Assembly (NCBI RefSeq): GCF_016464365.1
Contig: NZ_JADCUC010000011.1
Coordinates: forward strand, 1 to 47,948
Reading direction: 5' to 3'
DNA length: 47,948 nt
DNA from: Sandaracinobacteroides hominis
Lineage (GTDB): Bacteria; Pseudomonadota; Alphaproteobacteria; Sphingomonadales; Sphingomonadaceae
Shown here one piece after another: positions 14,208 through 24,916 of this stretch. The position numbers and the translations under genes are program-made. Each line of letters starts with the position of its first letter. The first letter of the stretch is position 1. The notes below the pieces were generated by a model that saw only the letters and a list, made by a program, of their open reading frames with translations, did no database searches and had not been told where the DNA came from.

Positions 14208-15563
14208 CTACGCGGCTTTCACCGTCGATAGCCACCCGCCCAGCGCTTCCGCTGCGCGCGCCGACAGGGCTGCCTTGCGGTCGCGGCCCTTGGCGGCGCC
14301 GGCGATGTCGGGGAACAGGCCGAAGTTGATGTTCATTGGCTGGAAGCTTTCGGCGACGGCTTCTCCGGTGATGTGGGCCAGCAGCGAGCCCAGTGCCGTT
14401 TCGCGGGGTGGCGGCAGCGGGCGGCGGCCGTGGACGCGTTCGGTCAGGAAGATGCCCGCCATCAGCCCGACCGCCGAGGATTCGACATAGCCTTCGCAGC
14501 CGGTGATCTGGCCGGCGAAGCTGATGCGCAGGTCTGCGCCGAGGCGGAGGGTCGGGTCCAGCAGGATGGGGGAGCGGATGAAGCTGTTGCGGTGCAGGCC
14601 GCCCAGGCGCGCGAATTCGGCGTTCTGAAGGCCGGGGATGGTGCGGAAGATGCGCACCTGCTCGGCGTGCTTCAGCTTGGTCTGGAAGCCGACCATGTTC
14701 ATCAGCGTGCCCGACGCGTTGTCCTGCCTGAGCTGCACCACCGCCCAGGCACCGCGTTCCTTGCGCGGATCCTTCAGCCCGATCGGCTTCATCGGGCCAA
14801 AGCGCAGCGTGTTCAGCCCGCGCTCGGCCATCACCTCGATCGGCATGCAGCCTTCGAAATAGGGGGTGTCGCGCTCCCACTCCTTGAACTCGCCCTTTTC
14901 GCCATCCAGCAGCGCCTGCACGAAGGCGTTGTAGTCGGGCTTGTCCATCGGGCAGTTGATATAGTCGCCTTCGCCCGGCGGCAGCAGGCTGCCATCGGCG
15001 CGCTTGTCGTAGCGGGATTGCCGCCAGGCCACCCCCATGTCGATCGAATCGCTGTGCACGATGGGCGCGATTGCATCGAAAAAGGCGAGATGCTCTTCGC
15101 CGGTCAGCTGCTGGATGAAGCCGGCGAGCGGCGCCGAGGTGAGCGGCCCGGTGGCGATCAGGATATGCTTCCAGTCCGGGTCGGGCGCGTGGATTTCCTC
15201 GCGGCGGATCGTCACCAGCGGGTGCTCGGTCAGGGCCTTCGTCACCGCTTCCGAAAAGACATCCCGGTCCACCGCCAGTGCCGAGCCGGCCGGCACCTGC
15301 GCGGCATCGGCGGCGCGCATCACCAGCGAACCGAGCGCCCGCATTTCCCGGTGCAGGAGCCCGACGGCGTTGTGCAGGGCGTCGTCGGACCGGAAGCTGT
15401 TGGAGCAGACCAGTTCCGCCAGCCCGTCTGTCTGGTGCGCCGGCGTCATCCCGCCGCCGCCGCGCATTTCGTGCAGCACCACCGGCACGCCGCGCTGTGC
15501 GAGCTGCCAGGCTGCTTCCGATCCGGCGAGTCCGCCGCCGATGATATGCACCGTATCTGTCAT
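14208..15563 (-). CDS. trmFO: Methylenetetrahydrofolate-tRNA-(uracil-5-)-methyltransferase TrmFO
   Basis: A 451-residue flavoprotein that makes 5-methyluridine at position 54 of tRNA using methylenetetrahydrofolate. The N-terminus [18 protein letters not shown] is the FAD-binding Rossmann motif. It continues with [13 protein letters not shown] carrying a conserved cysteine, [27 protein letters not shown] with the second conserved cysteine, and the C-terminal [10 protein letters not shown]. The start at 15563 is set by alignment of the Rossmann motif; the frame is open to 15665. Length is normal for the family. It is divergent from the TauE-type permease. Confidence 0.96.
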   Translation of the reverse strand: MTDTVHIIGGGLAGSEAAWQLAQRGVPVVLHEMRGGGGMTPAHQTDGLAELVCSNSFRSDDALHNAVGLLHREMRALGSLVMRAADAAQVPAGSALAVDRDVFSEAVTKALTEHPLVTIRREEIHAPDPDWKHILIATGPLTSAPLAGFIQQLTGEEHLAFFDAIAPIVHSDSIDMGVAWRQSRYDKRADGSLLPPGEGDYINCPMDKPDYNAFVQALLDGEKGEFKEWERDTPYFEGCMPIEVMAERGLNTLRFGPMKPIGLKDPRKERGAWAVVQLRQDNASGTLMNMVGFQTKLKHAEQVRIFRTIPGLQNAEFARLGGLHRNSFIRSPILLDPTLRLGADLRISFAGQITGCEGYVESSAVGLMAGIFLTERVHGRRPLPPPRETALGSLLAHITGEAVAESFQPMNINFGLFPDIAGAAKGRDRKAALSARAAEALGGWLSTVKAA

Positions 15564-15837
15564 CCGGCCGCTCTTGCACGGGGCAGGGTGGGCGGCGCAA
15601 GCGGCGGCGTACCGATGAAATCCGGCAACACCAGTGCCGAAAAATGAACCGACTCGACGTAACACACTTGTAACGCGGAAGAATCGGGACGATAGCGGGG
15701 GCGCCCGGCATGGCCGGGTTGAAAGCGACCCGACTGGCCGGCAGGAGCAATCCTCCGGCCCTCTTTTTATCCGCCATTTTGGCTGGTCGGGCCAAGTTCC
15801 GCTTCAGGACGCGGTTGCGAAGTGCTTTAAGCAGGCC

Positions 15838-16758
15838 GTGGATCTGTACCTGCCCATCGCCGAAATGTCCGTGAACGCGCTCGTCATCATCGCGCTGGGC
15901 GGGCTGGTGGGCTTTCTCTCCGGCATGTTCGGCGTCGGCGGCGGTTTCCTCACCACCCCGCTGCTCATCTTTTACGGCATTCCGCCGGCCATTGCCGTTG
16001 CCTCGTCGGCGACGCAGGTGACCGGCTCCAGCGTCTCCGGCGCGCTCAGTTACTACCGGCGCGGCCAGGTGGACATGAAGATGGGCGCGGTGCTGGTGGC
16101 GGGCGGCCTGCTCGGCTCGGTGATCGGCTCGTTCGTGTTTCGCTGGCTGAAGTCGCTGGGGCAGGTCGATGTCACCATCGCCCTCATCTATGTCGTCTTC
16201 CTGGGCACCGTCGGTGCACTGATGCTGAAGGAGGCGGTGGGCGTGCTGCTGGAGCAGCGGCGCGGTGTCGTCGCCCCGCGCAAGGCGCGGCATCACCATC
16301 CGCTGATCGCCTCGCTGCCGATGAAGATGCGCTTTCCGAAATCGGGCGTCTATATCTCGCCGCTGGCGCCCTTTGCGGTGGGCGCGGGGGTCGGCGTGCT
16401 TACCGTCATCATGGGCGTCGGCGGCGGCTTCATCATGGTGCCGGCCATGCTTTACCTGCTGGGAATGGCGGCCTCGGTGGTGGTGGGCACCAGCCTGTTC
16501 CAGATCGTCTTTGTGACCGCGGTCGCCACGCTGCTGCACGCCACCCAGTCGCAATCGGTGGATATCCTGCTGGCGCTGCTGCTGCTGCTGGGCGGCGTTG
16601 CCGGTGCGCAGTTCGGGGCGCGCGCCGCACAGCAGCTGCAGCCGGAGCGGCTGCGCCTGCTGCTGGCGCTGATCGTGCTGGGGGTCGCCATCCGTCTTGC
16701 CATCGGCCTCACCTGGACGCCGAAGGAGCTTTTCTCGATCCAGCTGGCGCTGGGATGA
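15838..16758 (+). CDS. TauE/SafE-family sulfite exporter-like permease
   Basis: A 306-residue integral membrane protein with several hydrophobic segments and the duplicated signature GGLVGFLSGMFGVGGGFL near the N-terminus and GVGVLTVIMGVGGGFIMVPA in the middle, typical of TauE/SafE anion permeases. I chose the GTG at 15838 (VDLYLPIAEM) because family members begin close to this point and AAGCAGG precedes it; the open frame back to 15634 shows no family similarity I can recognise. Substrate may be sulfite or another organic anion. Its stop overlaps the start of the next gene as ATGA, an arrangement that fits the known pairing of this permease with the Alph_Pro_TM protein. Confidence 0.88.
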   Translation: MDLYLPIAEMSVNALVIIALGGLVGFLSGMFGVGGGFLTTPLLIFYGIPPAIAVASSATQVTGSSVSGALSYYRRGQVDMKMGAVLVAGGLLGSVIGSFVFRWLKSLGQVDVTIALIYVVFLGTVGALMLKEAVGVLLEQRRGVVAPRKARHHHPLIASLPMKMRFPKSGVYISPLAPFAVGAGVGVLTVIMGVGGGFIMVPAMLYLLGMAASVVVGTSLFQIVFVTAVATLLHATQSQSVDILLALLLLLGGVAGAQFGARAAQQLQPERLRLLLALIVLGVAIRLAIGLTWTPKELFSIQLALG

Positions 16759-17513
16759 AACGGCTGCTTCTCCTGCTGCTGTTCCTCGCCGCCCCGCTGC
16801 AGGCAGAGCCGCGGCTCGTCACCGACATGTCGCAGAGCCGGATCGACATTTCCTATCGTTTTGCCGGTGCCGAGCTGCTGATCTTTGGCGCGATCCAGTA
16901 TCCGGGCGGGATCGCCCCCGAAGAAGCCCCCGGAATCGCCGTCGTGCTGCGCGGGCCGATGGAACCGCTGACTGTCCGCAAGAAGGCCCGCGTTGCCGGC
17001 ATCTGGGTAAATACGGAGGCGGTGCGCTTTGAATCCGCGCCCGGCTTCTATGCGGTCGCCACCACCAAGCCGGTGCGCGACCTGCTGGATGAGCGCAATG
17101 CCGCCATCTATGAAATCGGCCTGCAGCATCTGCAGCTGTCGCCGGCCACGGCGACGGATCCGGAAACCACCGGCACCTTCCAGGACGGGCTGGTGGCGTT
17201 GCGCACCAGCGAAAACCTGTTCGTCGAGCAGCCCTATGGCGTGCTGGTGACCGACCGTGTGCTGTATCGCGCCCGGCTGCCGATTCCGTCGGCGGTCCCG
17301 GTCGGCAACTATCAGGCGGAAATCTACCTGATCCTCGACGGCAAGGTGCGGGCGCGTTCCACCGCGCCCGTCATCATCGACAAGACCGGCTTTGAGCGCG
17401 ACCTGTTCGTCTTCGCGCACAAGCACAGCTTTTTCTATGGGTTGCTGGCGGTGATGCTGGCGCTGCTGATGGGATGGGTTGCGGGCGAGATCGGGCGTCG
17501 CAGCCAGCCCTAG
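16755..17513 (+). CDS. TIGR02186 / Alph_Pro_TM family protein
   Basis: A 252-residue protein with signal MKRLLLLLLFLAAPLQAEP, a long periplasmic beta-rich part containing YRFAGAELLIFGA and DLLDERNAAIYEIGL, and one C-terminal membrane segment (FYGLLAVMLALLMGWVAGEI). This is the layout of the alphaproteobacterial TIGR02186 family, whose function is unknown and which usually lies next to a TauE-type permease. The start overlaps the permease stop by ATGA, so the two are translationally coupled and probably form one membrane unit. Confidence 0.85.
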   Translation: MKRLLLLLLFLAAPLQAEPRLVTDMSQSRIDISYRFAGAELLIFGAIQYPGGIAPEEAPGIAVVLRGPMEPLTVRKKARVAGIWVNTEAVRFESAPGFYAVATTKPVRDLLDERNAAIYEIGLQHLQLSPATATDPETTGTFQDGLVALRTSENLFVEQPYGVLVTDRVLYRARLPIPSAVPVGNYQAEIYLILDGKVRARSTAPVIIDKTGFERDLFVFAHKHSFFYGLLAVMLALLMGWVAGEIGRRSQP

Positions 17514-17554
17514 GGCTGTTGCGAAGCCGCCTCGCTCGCCCTAGCTTCGGGGGC

Positions 17555-20131
17555 ATGCAATCCCCCGCTCCGTTGCCGCCGCTGAAGAAGCTTGCCGACT
17601 ATCAGCCGCCCGATTGGCTGGTGCCGGAAATCGCCCTCGACTTCGATCTGGACCCGGTTCGCACGCTGGTGCGCGCGACGCTGAAGATCGAGCGCAACGG
17701 CGCGCACCGCCGCCCGCTCTGTCTCGACGGCGAGGAGCTGGAGATGCTGGAGATGAAGATCGACGGGGTTTCGCAGCCGCTGCCGAATAGCGCGGCGGAC
17801 GGGCTGGAGCTTGCCATCGGCCCGGATGCCGCCACGGTCGAAACTCTCGTCGCCATCCGCCCCGCTGCCAACAGCCGGCTGATGGGGCTCTACGCCTCGG
17901 GCGGCAATCTGTGCACCCAGTGCGAGGCGGAGGGCTTCCGCCGCATCACCTTCTTCCCGGATCGCCCGGATGTGCTCAGCCGCTATCATGTGCGGATGGA
18001 GGCGGATGCGCAGCGCTTTCCGGTGCTTCTGGCCAATGGCAACCCCGGCGCTGCGGGCAGCCTTCCCGATGGCCGCCACTTCGCCGAGTGGGACGATCCC
18101 TTCCCCAAGCCCAGCTACCTGTTCGCGCTTGTCGCCGGAAATCTTGCGGCGCTGCGCGATGCGTTCACCACCCGCTCTGGCCGGCATGTCGCGCTTGCCA
18201 TCTGGGTTGCGGCTGCCGACGTGCCGCGCTGCGCCCATGCGATGGAAAGCCTGAAGGCCAGCATGGCCTGGGACGAGGAGGTCTATGGGCGCGAATATGA
18301 CCTCGACCAGTTCAACATCGTTGCCGTGCATGATTTCAACTTCGGCGCGATGGAGAACAAGGGGCTCAACATCTTCAACGCCAAATATGTGCTGGCCGAT
18401 CCGGACACTGCGACCGACTGGGATTTCGACGCCATCGCGGGGATCGTCGCGCACGAATATTTCCACAACTGGTCGGGCAACCGGGTCACCTGCCGCGACT
18501 GGTTCCAGCTGAGCCTGAAGGAAGGCTTCACCGTCTTCCGCGACCAGCAATTCTCCGCCAGCCGCGGCTCGCCGGCGGTGAAGCGGATCGAGGCCGTCCG
18601 CCAGCTGCGCGCGGCGCAGTTCCCCGAGGATGCCGGGCCGCTGGCGCACCCGGTTCGCCCCGACAGCTATATGGAGATTTCCAACTTCTATACCGCGACC
18701 GTCTATGATAAGGGCGCCGAGCTGATCCGGATGATGGCGCGCCTGCTGGGGCCTGAGAAGTTCCGCCGCGCGACCGACCGCTATTTCGATGCGAACGACG
18801 GCCGGGCCGCGACGGTCGAGGATTTCCTGGCCGCGATGCAGTCCGAGGGGCTCGATTCCGCCCGCTTCAAACATTGGTACGAGCAGCCAGGGACGCCGCA
18901 GGTGGAGGTTTCCGCCAGCCACGACGCCCGCGCCAAGACCGTGCGGCTGTCGCTGCGCCAGTCCAACCCCAAGGCCGCCGAAGGGGCGCCGCCGCTGCCC
19001 ATTCCGTTCAACTTCGCCGCCTTTGCCCGCGACGGCCGCAAGCTGAGCGAAACCCGCGACCTGCTGCTGACGGCGCCGGAGACCGATCTGCTGCTGGAAG
19101 GGCTGGACGAACCGCCGATCCTGTCGCTGAACCGGGGCTTTGCTGCCCCGATCGTCGCCCGCCCGGCCCCGGCGCGCGCCGAGCTGATGCTGCTTGCTGC
19201 GCATGAGGACGATGAATTTGCCCGCTATGAAGCGATCCAGCAGCTGATGCTGTCGGCGCTGGTGGAATCGGTGCACGACGGCAAGCTGTGCGGCGCCGAG
19301 GATGTGGCGCAGGCGCTTTCAGCCCTGCTCGACGGCTGGGAGGCGGACCCGGCCTTTGTCGCCGAAACCCTGTTGATCCCCTCCGAGCCGCTGGTCGGCG
19401 ACCAGATGCAGAGCGTCGATCCGGCGGCGATCCACGCCGCCCGCGAAGCGCTGCGCGGTGCCATCCTCGACGCGCTTGGCCCGCGTTTGTGGGAGATCTG
19501 GCGGGCGACCGGCACCGACGGCGCCGATCTTTCCGCCCGGGCAAAAGGGCTGCGGCGGCTGAAGGGCATCACCCTGTCGCTGCTGCTCGCCCGCGACGGC
19601 GCGGAGGCTGCTGCCGCTGCGCTTGCCCAATATGCGCAGGCCGATTGCATGACCGACCGGATGTCGGCGCTGACGGCGCTCAGCCATTCGATGCGCCCTG
19701 AGCGCGACACGGCGCTGGCGGCCTTCCGCGAGCGCTATGCCGCGCTGCCGGAAGTATTCGACAAATGGTTCCTCGCGCAGGCCGCCTCCACCCGCGCAGA
19801 CACGCTGGGGCAGGTGCAGGCGCTGGCGGCGGACCGCGATTTCGATCCGCGAAACCCGAACCGGCTGCGTGCGCTGGTGCTGGGCTTTGCCGGAAACCAG
19901 CCGCGCTTCCACGATGCAGGCGGGCAGGGCTATGCCTTCCTGGGGCGGCAGGTGCTGGATGCGGACCGCATCAACCCGCAATCCGCCGCGCGGCTGATCC
20001 AGCCGCTGACCCGCTGGCGACGGTTTGCGGCGCCGTGGGGCGTTCAGATGCAGGAAACGCTGCAGCGCGTAGCCGATACCCCCGGCATCTCCCGCGACCT
20101 CACCGAGGTCGTCACGACAGGACTGAAATGA
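17555..20131 (+). CDS. pepN: Aminopeptidase N (M1 family)
   Basis: An 858-residue zinc aminopeptidase of the gammaproteobacterial/alphaproteobacterial PepN type that removes N-terminal residues from peptides in the cytoplasm. It has GAMENKGLNIFN near residue 263, the zinc site HEYFHNW near 300 with the third ligand Glu in LSLKEGFTVFRDQQF, and a long alpha-helical C-terminal region. I chose ATG 17555 (MQSPAPLPPLKKLADYQPPD) because the conserved N-terminus starts there; the open frame upstream reads into the preceding gene. The stop overlaps the start of the M16 protease gene as ATGA, so two peptidases are co-translated. Confidence 0.96.
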   Translation: MQSPAPLPPLKKLADYQPPDWLVPEIALDFDLDPVRTLVRATLKIERNGAHRRPLCLDGEELEMLEMKIDGVSQPLPNSAADGLELAIGPDAATVETLVAIRPAANSRLMGLYASGGNLCTQCEAEGFRRITFFPDRPDVLSRYHVRMEADAQRFPVLLANGNPGAAGSLPDGRHFAEWDDPFPKPSYLFALVAGNLAALRDAFTTRSGRHVALAIWVAAADVPRCAHAMESLKASMAWDEEVYGREYDLDQFNIVAVHDFNFGAMENKGLNIFNAKYVLADPDTATDWDFDAIAGIVAHEYFHNWSGNRVTCRDWFQLSLKEGFTVFRDQQFSASRGSPAVKRIEAVRQLRAAQFPEDAGPLAHPVRPDSYMEISNFYTATVYDKGAELIRMMARLLGPEKFRRATDRYFDANDGRAATVEDFLAAMQSEGLDSARFKHWYEQPGTPQVEVSASHDARAKTVRLSLRQSNPKAAEGAPPLPIPFNFAAFARDGRKLSETRDLLLTAPETDLLLEGLDEPPILSLNRGFAAPIVARPAPARAELMLLAAHEDDEFARYEAIQQLMLSALVESVHDGKLCGAEDVAQALSALLDGWEADPAFVAETLLIPSEPLVGDQMQSVDPAAIHAAREALRGAILDALGPRLWEIWRATGTDGADLSARAKGLRRLKGITLSLLLARDGAEAAAAALAQYAQADCMTDRMSALTALSHSMRPERDTALAAFRERYAALPEVFDKWFLAQAASTRADTLGQVQALAADRDFDPRNPNRLRALVLGFAGNQPRFHDAGGQGYAFLGRQVLDADRINPQSAARLIQPLTRWRRFAAPWGVQMQETLQRVADTPGISRDLTEVVTTGLK

Positions 20132-22941
20132 TCCGCACACTTCTGGTTGCCCTGCTTGCAACAGCCGCAATCCCCGCATTTGCAGACCCCGCGCCTCTTG
20201 CCGAACTGGTGAAGCAGGTGGACATCCCCTACGAGCAGTTCACCCTGCCCAACGGCTTGCGCGTGGTCGTCCACACCGATCGCAAGGCGCCGCTGGTGCA
20301 GGTGGGGGTCTGGTACGATGTCGGCTCCGTGGACGAGCCGGTCGGCCGATCGGGCTTTGCGCACCTGTTCGAGCATCTGATGTTCTATGGCAGCCAGCAC
20401 CATGACGCCGAACATTTCCAGCCGCTGGAGGCGATCGGCGCCACCGATTTCAACGGCACCACCAGCTTTGACCGCACCAACTATTTCCAGACGGTGCCGA
20501 CCCCGGCGCTGGATCTGGCGCTGTTCCTGGAATCCGATCGGATGGGCTGGCTGCTGCCGGCGCTGACCCAGCAGAAGCTGGATGCGCAGCGCAAAGTGGT
20601 GCTGAACGAGAAGCGGCAGGGCGACAATGAGCCCGGCGGGCTGGTGCAGTATGAAATGCTGAAGTCGCTGTTCCCGGCCGATCATCCGATGAGCGTTTCC
20701 ACCATCGGCAAGGTGGAGGATCTGAACGCCGCCACGCTGCAGGATGCAAAGGGCTGGTTCCAGAGCCACTATGGTCCGAACAACGCGGTGCTGGTGCTGG
20801 CGGGAGATATCGATGCTGCCACCGCCAGGCCGCTGGTAGAGAAATGGTTCGGCCAGATTCCGGCCGGCCCGACGCCTGCCCGCATGGCCGGCTGGGTGCC
20901 GCTTCGCACCGAGACCACCCGCACGGTTATGCACGACAAGGTGGCGACGCCGCAGGTGAGCCGCATGTGGGCGGTGCCGGGCCGCGGCGATGCCGCCGAA
21001 ATCGCCGACCTGCAGGTGGGGATGGCAATCCTCGCCGGCGGCTCCACCTCGCGCCTGTATGAGAAGCTGGTTCGCGACGAGCGGCTGGCGGTTTCCGTTG
21101 GCGGCTCCGTCAGTGCGCAGGGCATGGCCGGCATCGCCAGCATTTCCGCCGACGTCGCGCCGGGCGTGGACCCGGCCAGGGTGGAGGCCCGGATCGACGA
21201 GCTGCTGGCCGAGTTTCTGGAGCATGGCCCCACGGCGGACGAGGTGGATCGGGTTGCGATGCGGGTCGTCTCCGGCACGGTGCGCGGCCTTGAAAAGGTC
21301 GGCGGCTTTGGCGGCAAGGGCGTCGTACTGGCGGAGGGGCTGCTCTATGCCGACAACGCCGCCGACTATCGCGACGATCTTGCCAACTTCGCTTCGGCGA
21401 CGCCGGGCACCGTCCGCGCTGCCGCCCGCCAGTGGCTGCGACAGGGCGACCACCGGCTGACGCTGCTGCCCGGCGACCGCGACCCCAAGGAGGTGGCGCT
21501 GCCGCCTTCCGTGCGGATTCCGGCGTCGGTTGCCGAACCTGCGGTGAAGAGCGCGTCTGTGGGCACGCCGGCTGACCGCAGCAAGCTGCCCGAGGCCGGT
21601 GCCGCCACCAGCTTCAACCTGCCGGCCGTGGAGCGCACGACGCTGTCGAACGGCATGAAGCTGATCTTTGCCCGCCGCGATGCGGTGCCCGTTGTTCGCA
21701 TGATGATCTCGCTGCCCGGCGGCATCAGCGCCGACAGCCGCGACAAGCCGGGCACGCAGATGCTGATGCTGGGCCTGCTGGACGAGGGCATCGACGGCAG
21801 CCTGGGGCCGATGGACGGCCCCGCCATCGCCCGGATGGAGGAGCGGCTCGGCACCGGAATCGGCGCTTCGGCGTCGCTGGATCGCACCCGCTTTTCGCTG
21901 AACGCGCTGACCCCGAACCTGGCCGAATCCGTGGCGCTGTTTGCCGATATCGTCCGGGCGCCCACCTTCCCGAGCGACCAGCTGGAGCGCGGGCGGGTGC
22001 AGGCCCTGACCGGGCTGAAGCGGGAGGCGACCGATCCGACCGGCCTTGCCTATCGGGCGCTGCCGAAGCTGGTTTACGGCGATACCCACCCTTACGGCTT
22101 CAGCTTCACCGGCAGCGGCACCGAGGCCGGATTGAAATCGATCAGCCGTGACGACCTGATTGCCTTCCACGCCGCGCTCCGGCCCGAACAGGGCACCATC
22201 CTGGTGGTTGGCGATACCGACATGGCGACGCTGAAGCCGCTGCTGGAGCAGGCCTTCGGCGACTGGAAATCGACCACGCCGCCGCCGATGAGCCTGACGG
22301 TGATGCCGCAGGTGCAGCCCGCCGCACCGGGGAAGATCATCCTCATCGATCGCCCGGATTCGCCGCAATCGGTCATCATCGCGGCCTCCGCCATGCCGAT
22401 GACGGGCCGCGACGACATGCTGGCGGCGAGCCTTGCCAACGATGTGTTCGGCGGCCTTGCGTCGGCCCGGCTGAACCAGGAGCTGCGGGAGAAGAAGAAC
22501 TGGAGCTACGGCGCCTATTCCAGCCTGTCGCCCACGCGTTTCGACATGCCCTTCATCCTCTCCGCGCCCGTCGAGACCGCGGCTACGGGTGAGAGCATTA
22601 CCGCCATCCGCACCCTGCTGGCCGATGTGCATGGCAGGCAGCCGCCCAGCCCGGCCGAGATTTCAAATGCGCGGGCGAACCTGATCCGTTCGCTGCCGGG
22701 CGATTTCGAGACGGCGGGCGCCTTGCTGTCGGCGCTGGAGCGGTCGGAAAATCTGGGACGGCCCGATGATTATCTGCAGACCCTGCCCGGCAAGATCGCC
22801 GGCGTGACCGACAAATCGGTTGCCGCAGCACCCCTGCCGACTGCGGACCAGCTGGTTTGGGTGGTCGTCGGCGACAAGGCGCAGGTGCTGCCGCAGCTGA
22901 AGGGGCTGAACATGCCTGTTGAAATTCGCAGCGCGGAGTGA
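20128..22941 (+). CDS. M16-family zinc metallopeptidase, two-domain (pitrilysin-like), exported
   Basis: A 937-residue protein with signal MIRTLLVALLATAAIPAFAD, so probably periplasmic. The first M16 domain has the inverted zinc motif HLFEHLMF (about residues 77-84) and a downstream ligand in RKVVLNEKRQGDNE. The second M16 repeat begins near FNLPAVERTTLSNGMKLIFA; its zinc-site region lacks the HxxEH residues, as is usual for the inactive half that shapes the peptide chamber. Substrates are probably peptides or misfolded fragments. The start overlaps the pepN stop by ATGA. About 85 bases separate it from the following monooxygenase. Confidence 0.93.
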   Translation: MIRTLLVALLATAAIPAFADPAPLAELVKQVDIPYEQFTLPNGLRVVVHTDRKAPLVQVGVWYDVGSVDEPVGRSGFAHLFEHLMFYGSQHHDAEHFQPLEAIGATDFNGTTSFDRTNYFQTVPTPALDLALFLESDRMGWLLPALTQQKLDAQRKVVLNEKRQGDNEPGGLVQYEMLKSLFPADHPMSVSTIGKVEDLNAATLQDAKGWFQSHYGPNNAVLVLAGDIDAATARPLVEKWFGQIPAGPTPARMAGWVPLRTETTRTVMHDKVATPQVSRMWAVPGRGDAAEIADLQVGMAILAGGSTSRLYEKLVRDERLAVSVGGSVSAQGMAGIASISADVAPGVDPARVEARIDELLAEFLEHGPTADEVDRVAMRVVSGTVRGLEKVGGFGGKGVVLAEGLLYADNAADYRDDLANFASATPGTVRAAARQWLRQGDHRLTLLPGDRDPKEVALPPSVRIPASVAEPAVKSASVGTPADRSKLPEAGAATSFNLPAVERTTLSNGMKLIFARRDAVPVVRMMISLPGGISADSRDKPGTQMLMLGLLDEGIDGSLGPMDGPAIARMEERLGTGIGASASLDRTRFSLNALTPNLAESVALFADIVRAPTFPSDQLERGRVQALTGLKREATDPTGLAYRALPKLVYGDTHPYGFSFTGSGTEAGLKSISRDDLIAFHAALRPEQGTILVVGDTDMATLKPLLEQAFGDWKSTTPPPMSLTVMPQVQPAAPGKIILIDRPDSPQSVIIAASAMPMTGRDDMLAASLANDVFGGLASARLNQELREKKNWSYGAYSSLSPTRFDMPFILSAPVETAATGESITAIRTLLADVHGRQPPSPAEISNARANLIRSLPGDFETAGALLSALERSENLGRPDDYLQTLPGKIAGVTDKSVAAAPLPTADQLVWVVVGDKAQVLPQLKGLNMPVEIRSAE

Positions 22942-23026
22942 TTCCCGTCACAAGCGCGGGGTTGCCGCGCGCGGCCTCAGGGGCTTCATGATCCGGTGAG
23001 CGCGACAGCGCTTGAGGGAGAAGACC

Positions 23027-24916
23027 ATGGCAAAGCTGAGCCGCGCGGATTTCGAAGCCGCGCTTGTCACCACGCACCTGCCGACGCTGGCGGTCTGTGT
23101 CGCGCAGGCGAGCGGCGACGACAGCCTGCTGCAGGGGCCTATCCCCGTCTATGACTTCTTTGGCGACGGCATGGGCGATTTTCCCGAAGACTGGCAGGCG
23201 AAGATCCGCGCCGAGGCCGACCGGGTCTTGTGGCCGATACTCACCGGCGAGCGACAGCCTGCCACGATTCCCTCGCCCGAGCGCATCCACCGCATGATCA
23301 GCTGGATTGCCGGCGGCGACGTGCCGGCCGACTATCTGCCCTTCCTGATGGAAGAGCTGATGCTGGATGGCGTCGACCGGCGGGTGCCGTCCCCCGTGCC
23401 GGCGCAGCTTTCGGCCATCGTCATCGGCGCGGGCATGTCTGGCCTGCTCGCGGCGCTGCGGCTGCGGCAGGCGGGCGTTGCCGTCACCATCCTGGAGGCG
23501 AACGAGGATGTCGGCGGCACCTGGCTGCTGAACCGCTATCCGGGCGTGCGCGTCGATACGCCGAACCATCTCTACAGCTATTCCTTTGAGCCGAACCACG
23601 ACTGGCCGGAATTCTACAGCCAGGGCGATGTGCTGCTGCAGTATTTCCGGCGCTTTGCCAGCCACCATGGGCTGCGCGAGCTGACCCGTTTCGGCACCCG
23701 CGTGGAAGAGGCGAAGTGGGACGGCGCCCGCGGCAAGTGGAGCGTCCGCGCGAACGGCGGCGCGGTGAAGCTGGAGGCCGATATGCTGGTCTCTGCCGTG
23801 GGCCAGCTGAACGAGCCGCGCTATCCCGACATTCCCGGCCGCGACAGCTTCGCCGGCCCTGCCTTCCATTCGGCGCGGTGGCGGCATGATGTGGATCTGG
23901 CGGGCAAGCGTGTCGCGGTGATCGGCACCGGCGCCTCGGCCTTCCAGTTCGTGCCCGAAATAGCCCCGCAAGTAGCCCATATGGACGTGTTCCAGCGCAC
24001 CCCGCCGTGGCTTGGGCCGACCGACAATTACCACGATCCCGTTCCCGACGCCTTCCAGTGGGCGGTCGAGCACATCCCCAACTACGACAAATGGTATCGC
24101 TTCTGGCTGTTCTGGATGCTGACCGACGGGGTGATCCCGCAGGTGACCGCCGACGAGGGCTGGAACGGCCCGGCCGGCACCATCGGTGCCGCCAACGCCG
24201 AGCTGCGTGCCGCGCTGGTGGAAAAGATCGCCGCGCAGGTGGAAGCGAACCCGCAGCTGCTGGGGCATGTGGTTCCGCAATATCCGTTCGGCGGCAAGCG
24301 GTCCTTGCGCGACAACGGCGTCTGGCTGAAGGCGCTGCAGCGGGACAATGTCGATCTCGTCACGAAGTCCATCGCCCGCATCGAGCCGGACGCGGTGGTG
24401 ACGGAGGATGGCGAACGCCACCCCGCCGACGTGCTGATCTATGGCACCGGCTTCCACGCCTCGGACTTCCTGAAGAGCTTCAAGGTGATTGGCGAGGACG
24501 GCGCCGACCTGCACCAGCGCTGGCAGGGCGACGCGCGCGCCTATCTGGGCATGTGCGTGCCGGGCTTCCCCAATTTCTTCATGATCTATGGGCCGAACAC
24601 CAATATCGTCGTCAACGGCTCGATCATCTTCTTCTCGGAATGCGCGGTGAACTATATCGCCGAAGCCGCGCGCCTGATCGCCGAGCAGGGGCCGATTTCC
24701 GTGAAGGCCGAGGTGCATGACAGCTTCAATGCGCGGGTCGACGCCGAGAACGCCAAGATGGCCTGGGGCCAGCCGGGCGTGACGAGCTGGTACAAGAACG
24801 CCCGAGGCCGGGTGAGCCAGAACTGGCCGTTTGCGCTGGTGGACTACTGGCAGGCGACGCGGAAGCCGAACCCGGACGAGTTCGAGGCGCCGCGGCGGAA
24901 TCGGGCTGCGGCTTAG
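23027..24916 (+). CDS. Flavin monooxygenase, Baeyer-Villiger type
   Basis: A 629-residue FAD/NADPH enzyme. It contains VIGAGMSGLLAALRLRQAG near residue 132 for FAD, the Baeyer-Villiger fingerprint FAGPAFHSARW near 275 (FxGxxxHxxxW), and VIGTGASAFQ near 298 for NADPH, then LIYGTGFHASDFL. The first 120 residues form an N-terminal extension seen in some longer members. It should insert oxygen next to a ketone carbonyl to give an ester or lactone; the substrate is unknown. ATG 23027 follows GAGGGAGAAG, a strong ribosome-binding site, whereas the TTG upstream at 23012 is less convincing. Confidence 0.9.
   Translation: MAKLSRADFEAALVTTHLPTLAVCVAQASGDDSLLQGPIPVYDFFGDGMGDFPEDWQAKIRAEADRVLWPILTGERQPATIPSPERIHRMISWIAGGDVPADYLPFLMEELMLDGVDRRVPSPVPAQLSAIVIGAGMSGLLAALRLRQAGVAVTILEANEDVGGTWLLNRYPGVRVDTPNHLYSYSFEPNHDWPEFYSQGDVLLQYFRRFASHHGLRELTRFGTRVEEAKWDGARGKWSVRANGGAVKLEADMLVSAVGQLNEPRYPDIPGRDSFAGPAFHSARWRHDVDLAGKRVAVIGTGASAFQFVPEIAPQVAHMDVFQRTPPWLGPTDNYHDPVPDAFQWAVEHIPNYDKWYRFWLFWMLTDGVIPQVTADEGWNGPAGTIGAANAELRAALVEKIAAQVEANPQLLGHVVPQYPFGGKRSLRDNGVWLKALQRDNVDLVTKSIARIEPDAVVTEDGERHPADVLIYGTGFHASDFLKSFKVIGEDGADLHQRWQGDARAYLGMCVPGFPNFFMIYGPNTNIVVNGSIIFFSECAVNYIAEAARLIAEQGPISVKAEVHDSFNARVDAENAKMAWGQPGVTSWYKNARGRVSQNWPFALVDYWQATRKPNPDEFEAPRRNRAAA

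Noticed and set aside
19765-20127. Long N-terminal extension of the M16 peptidase frame
   Set aside because: It overlaps pepN in another register, and a clear signal peptide begins at 20128.
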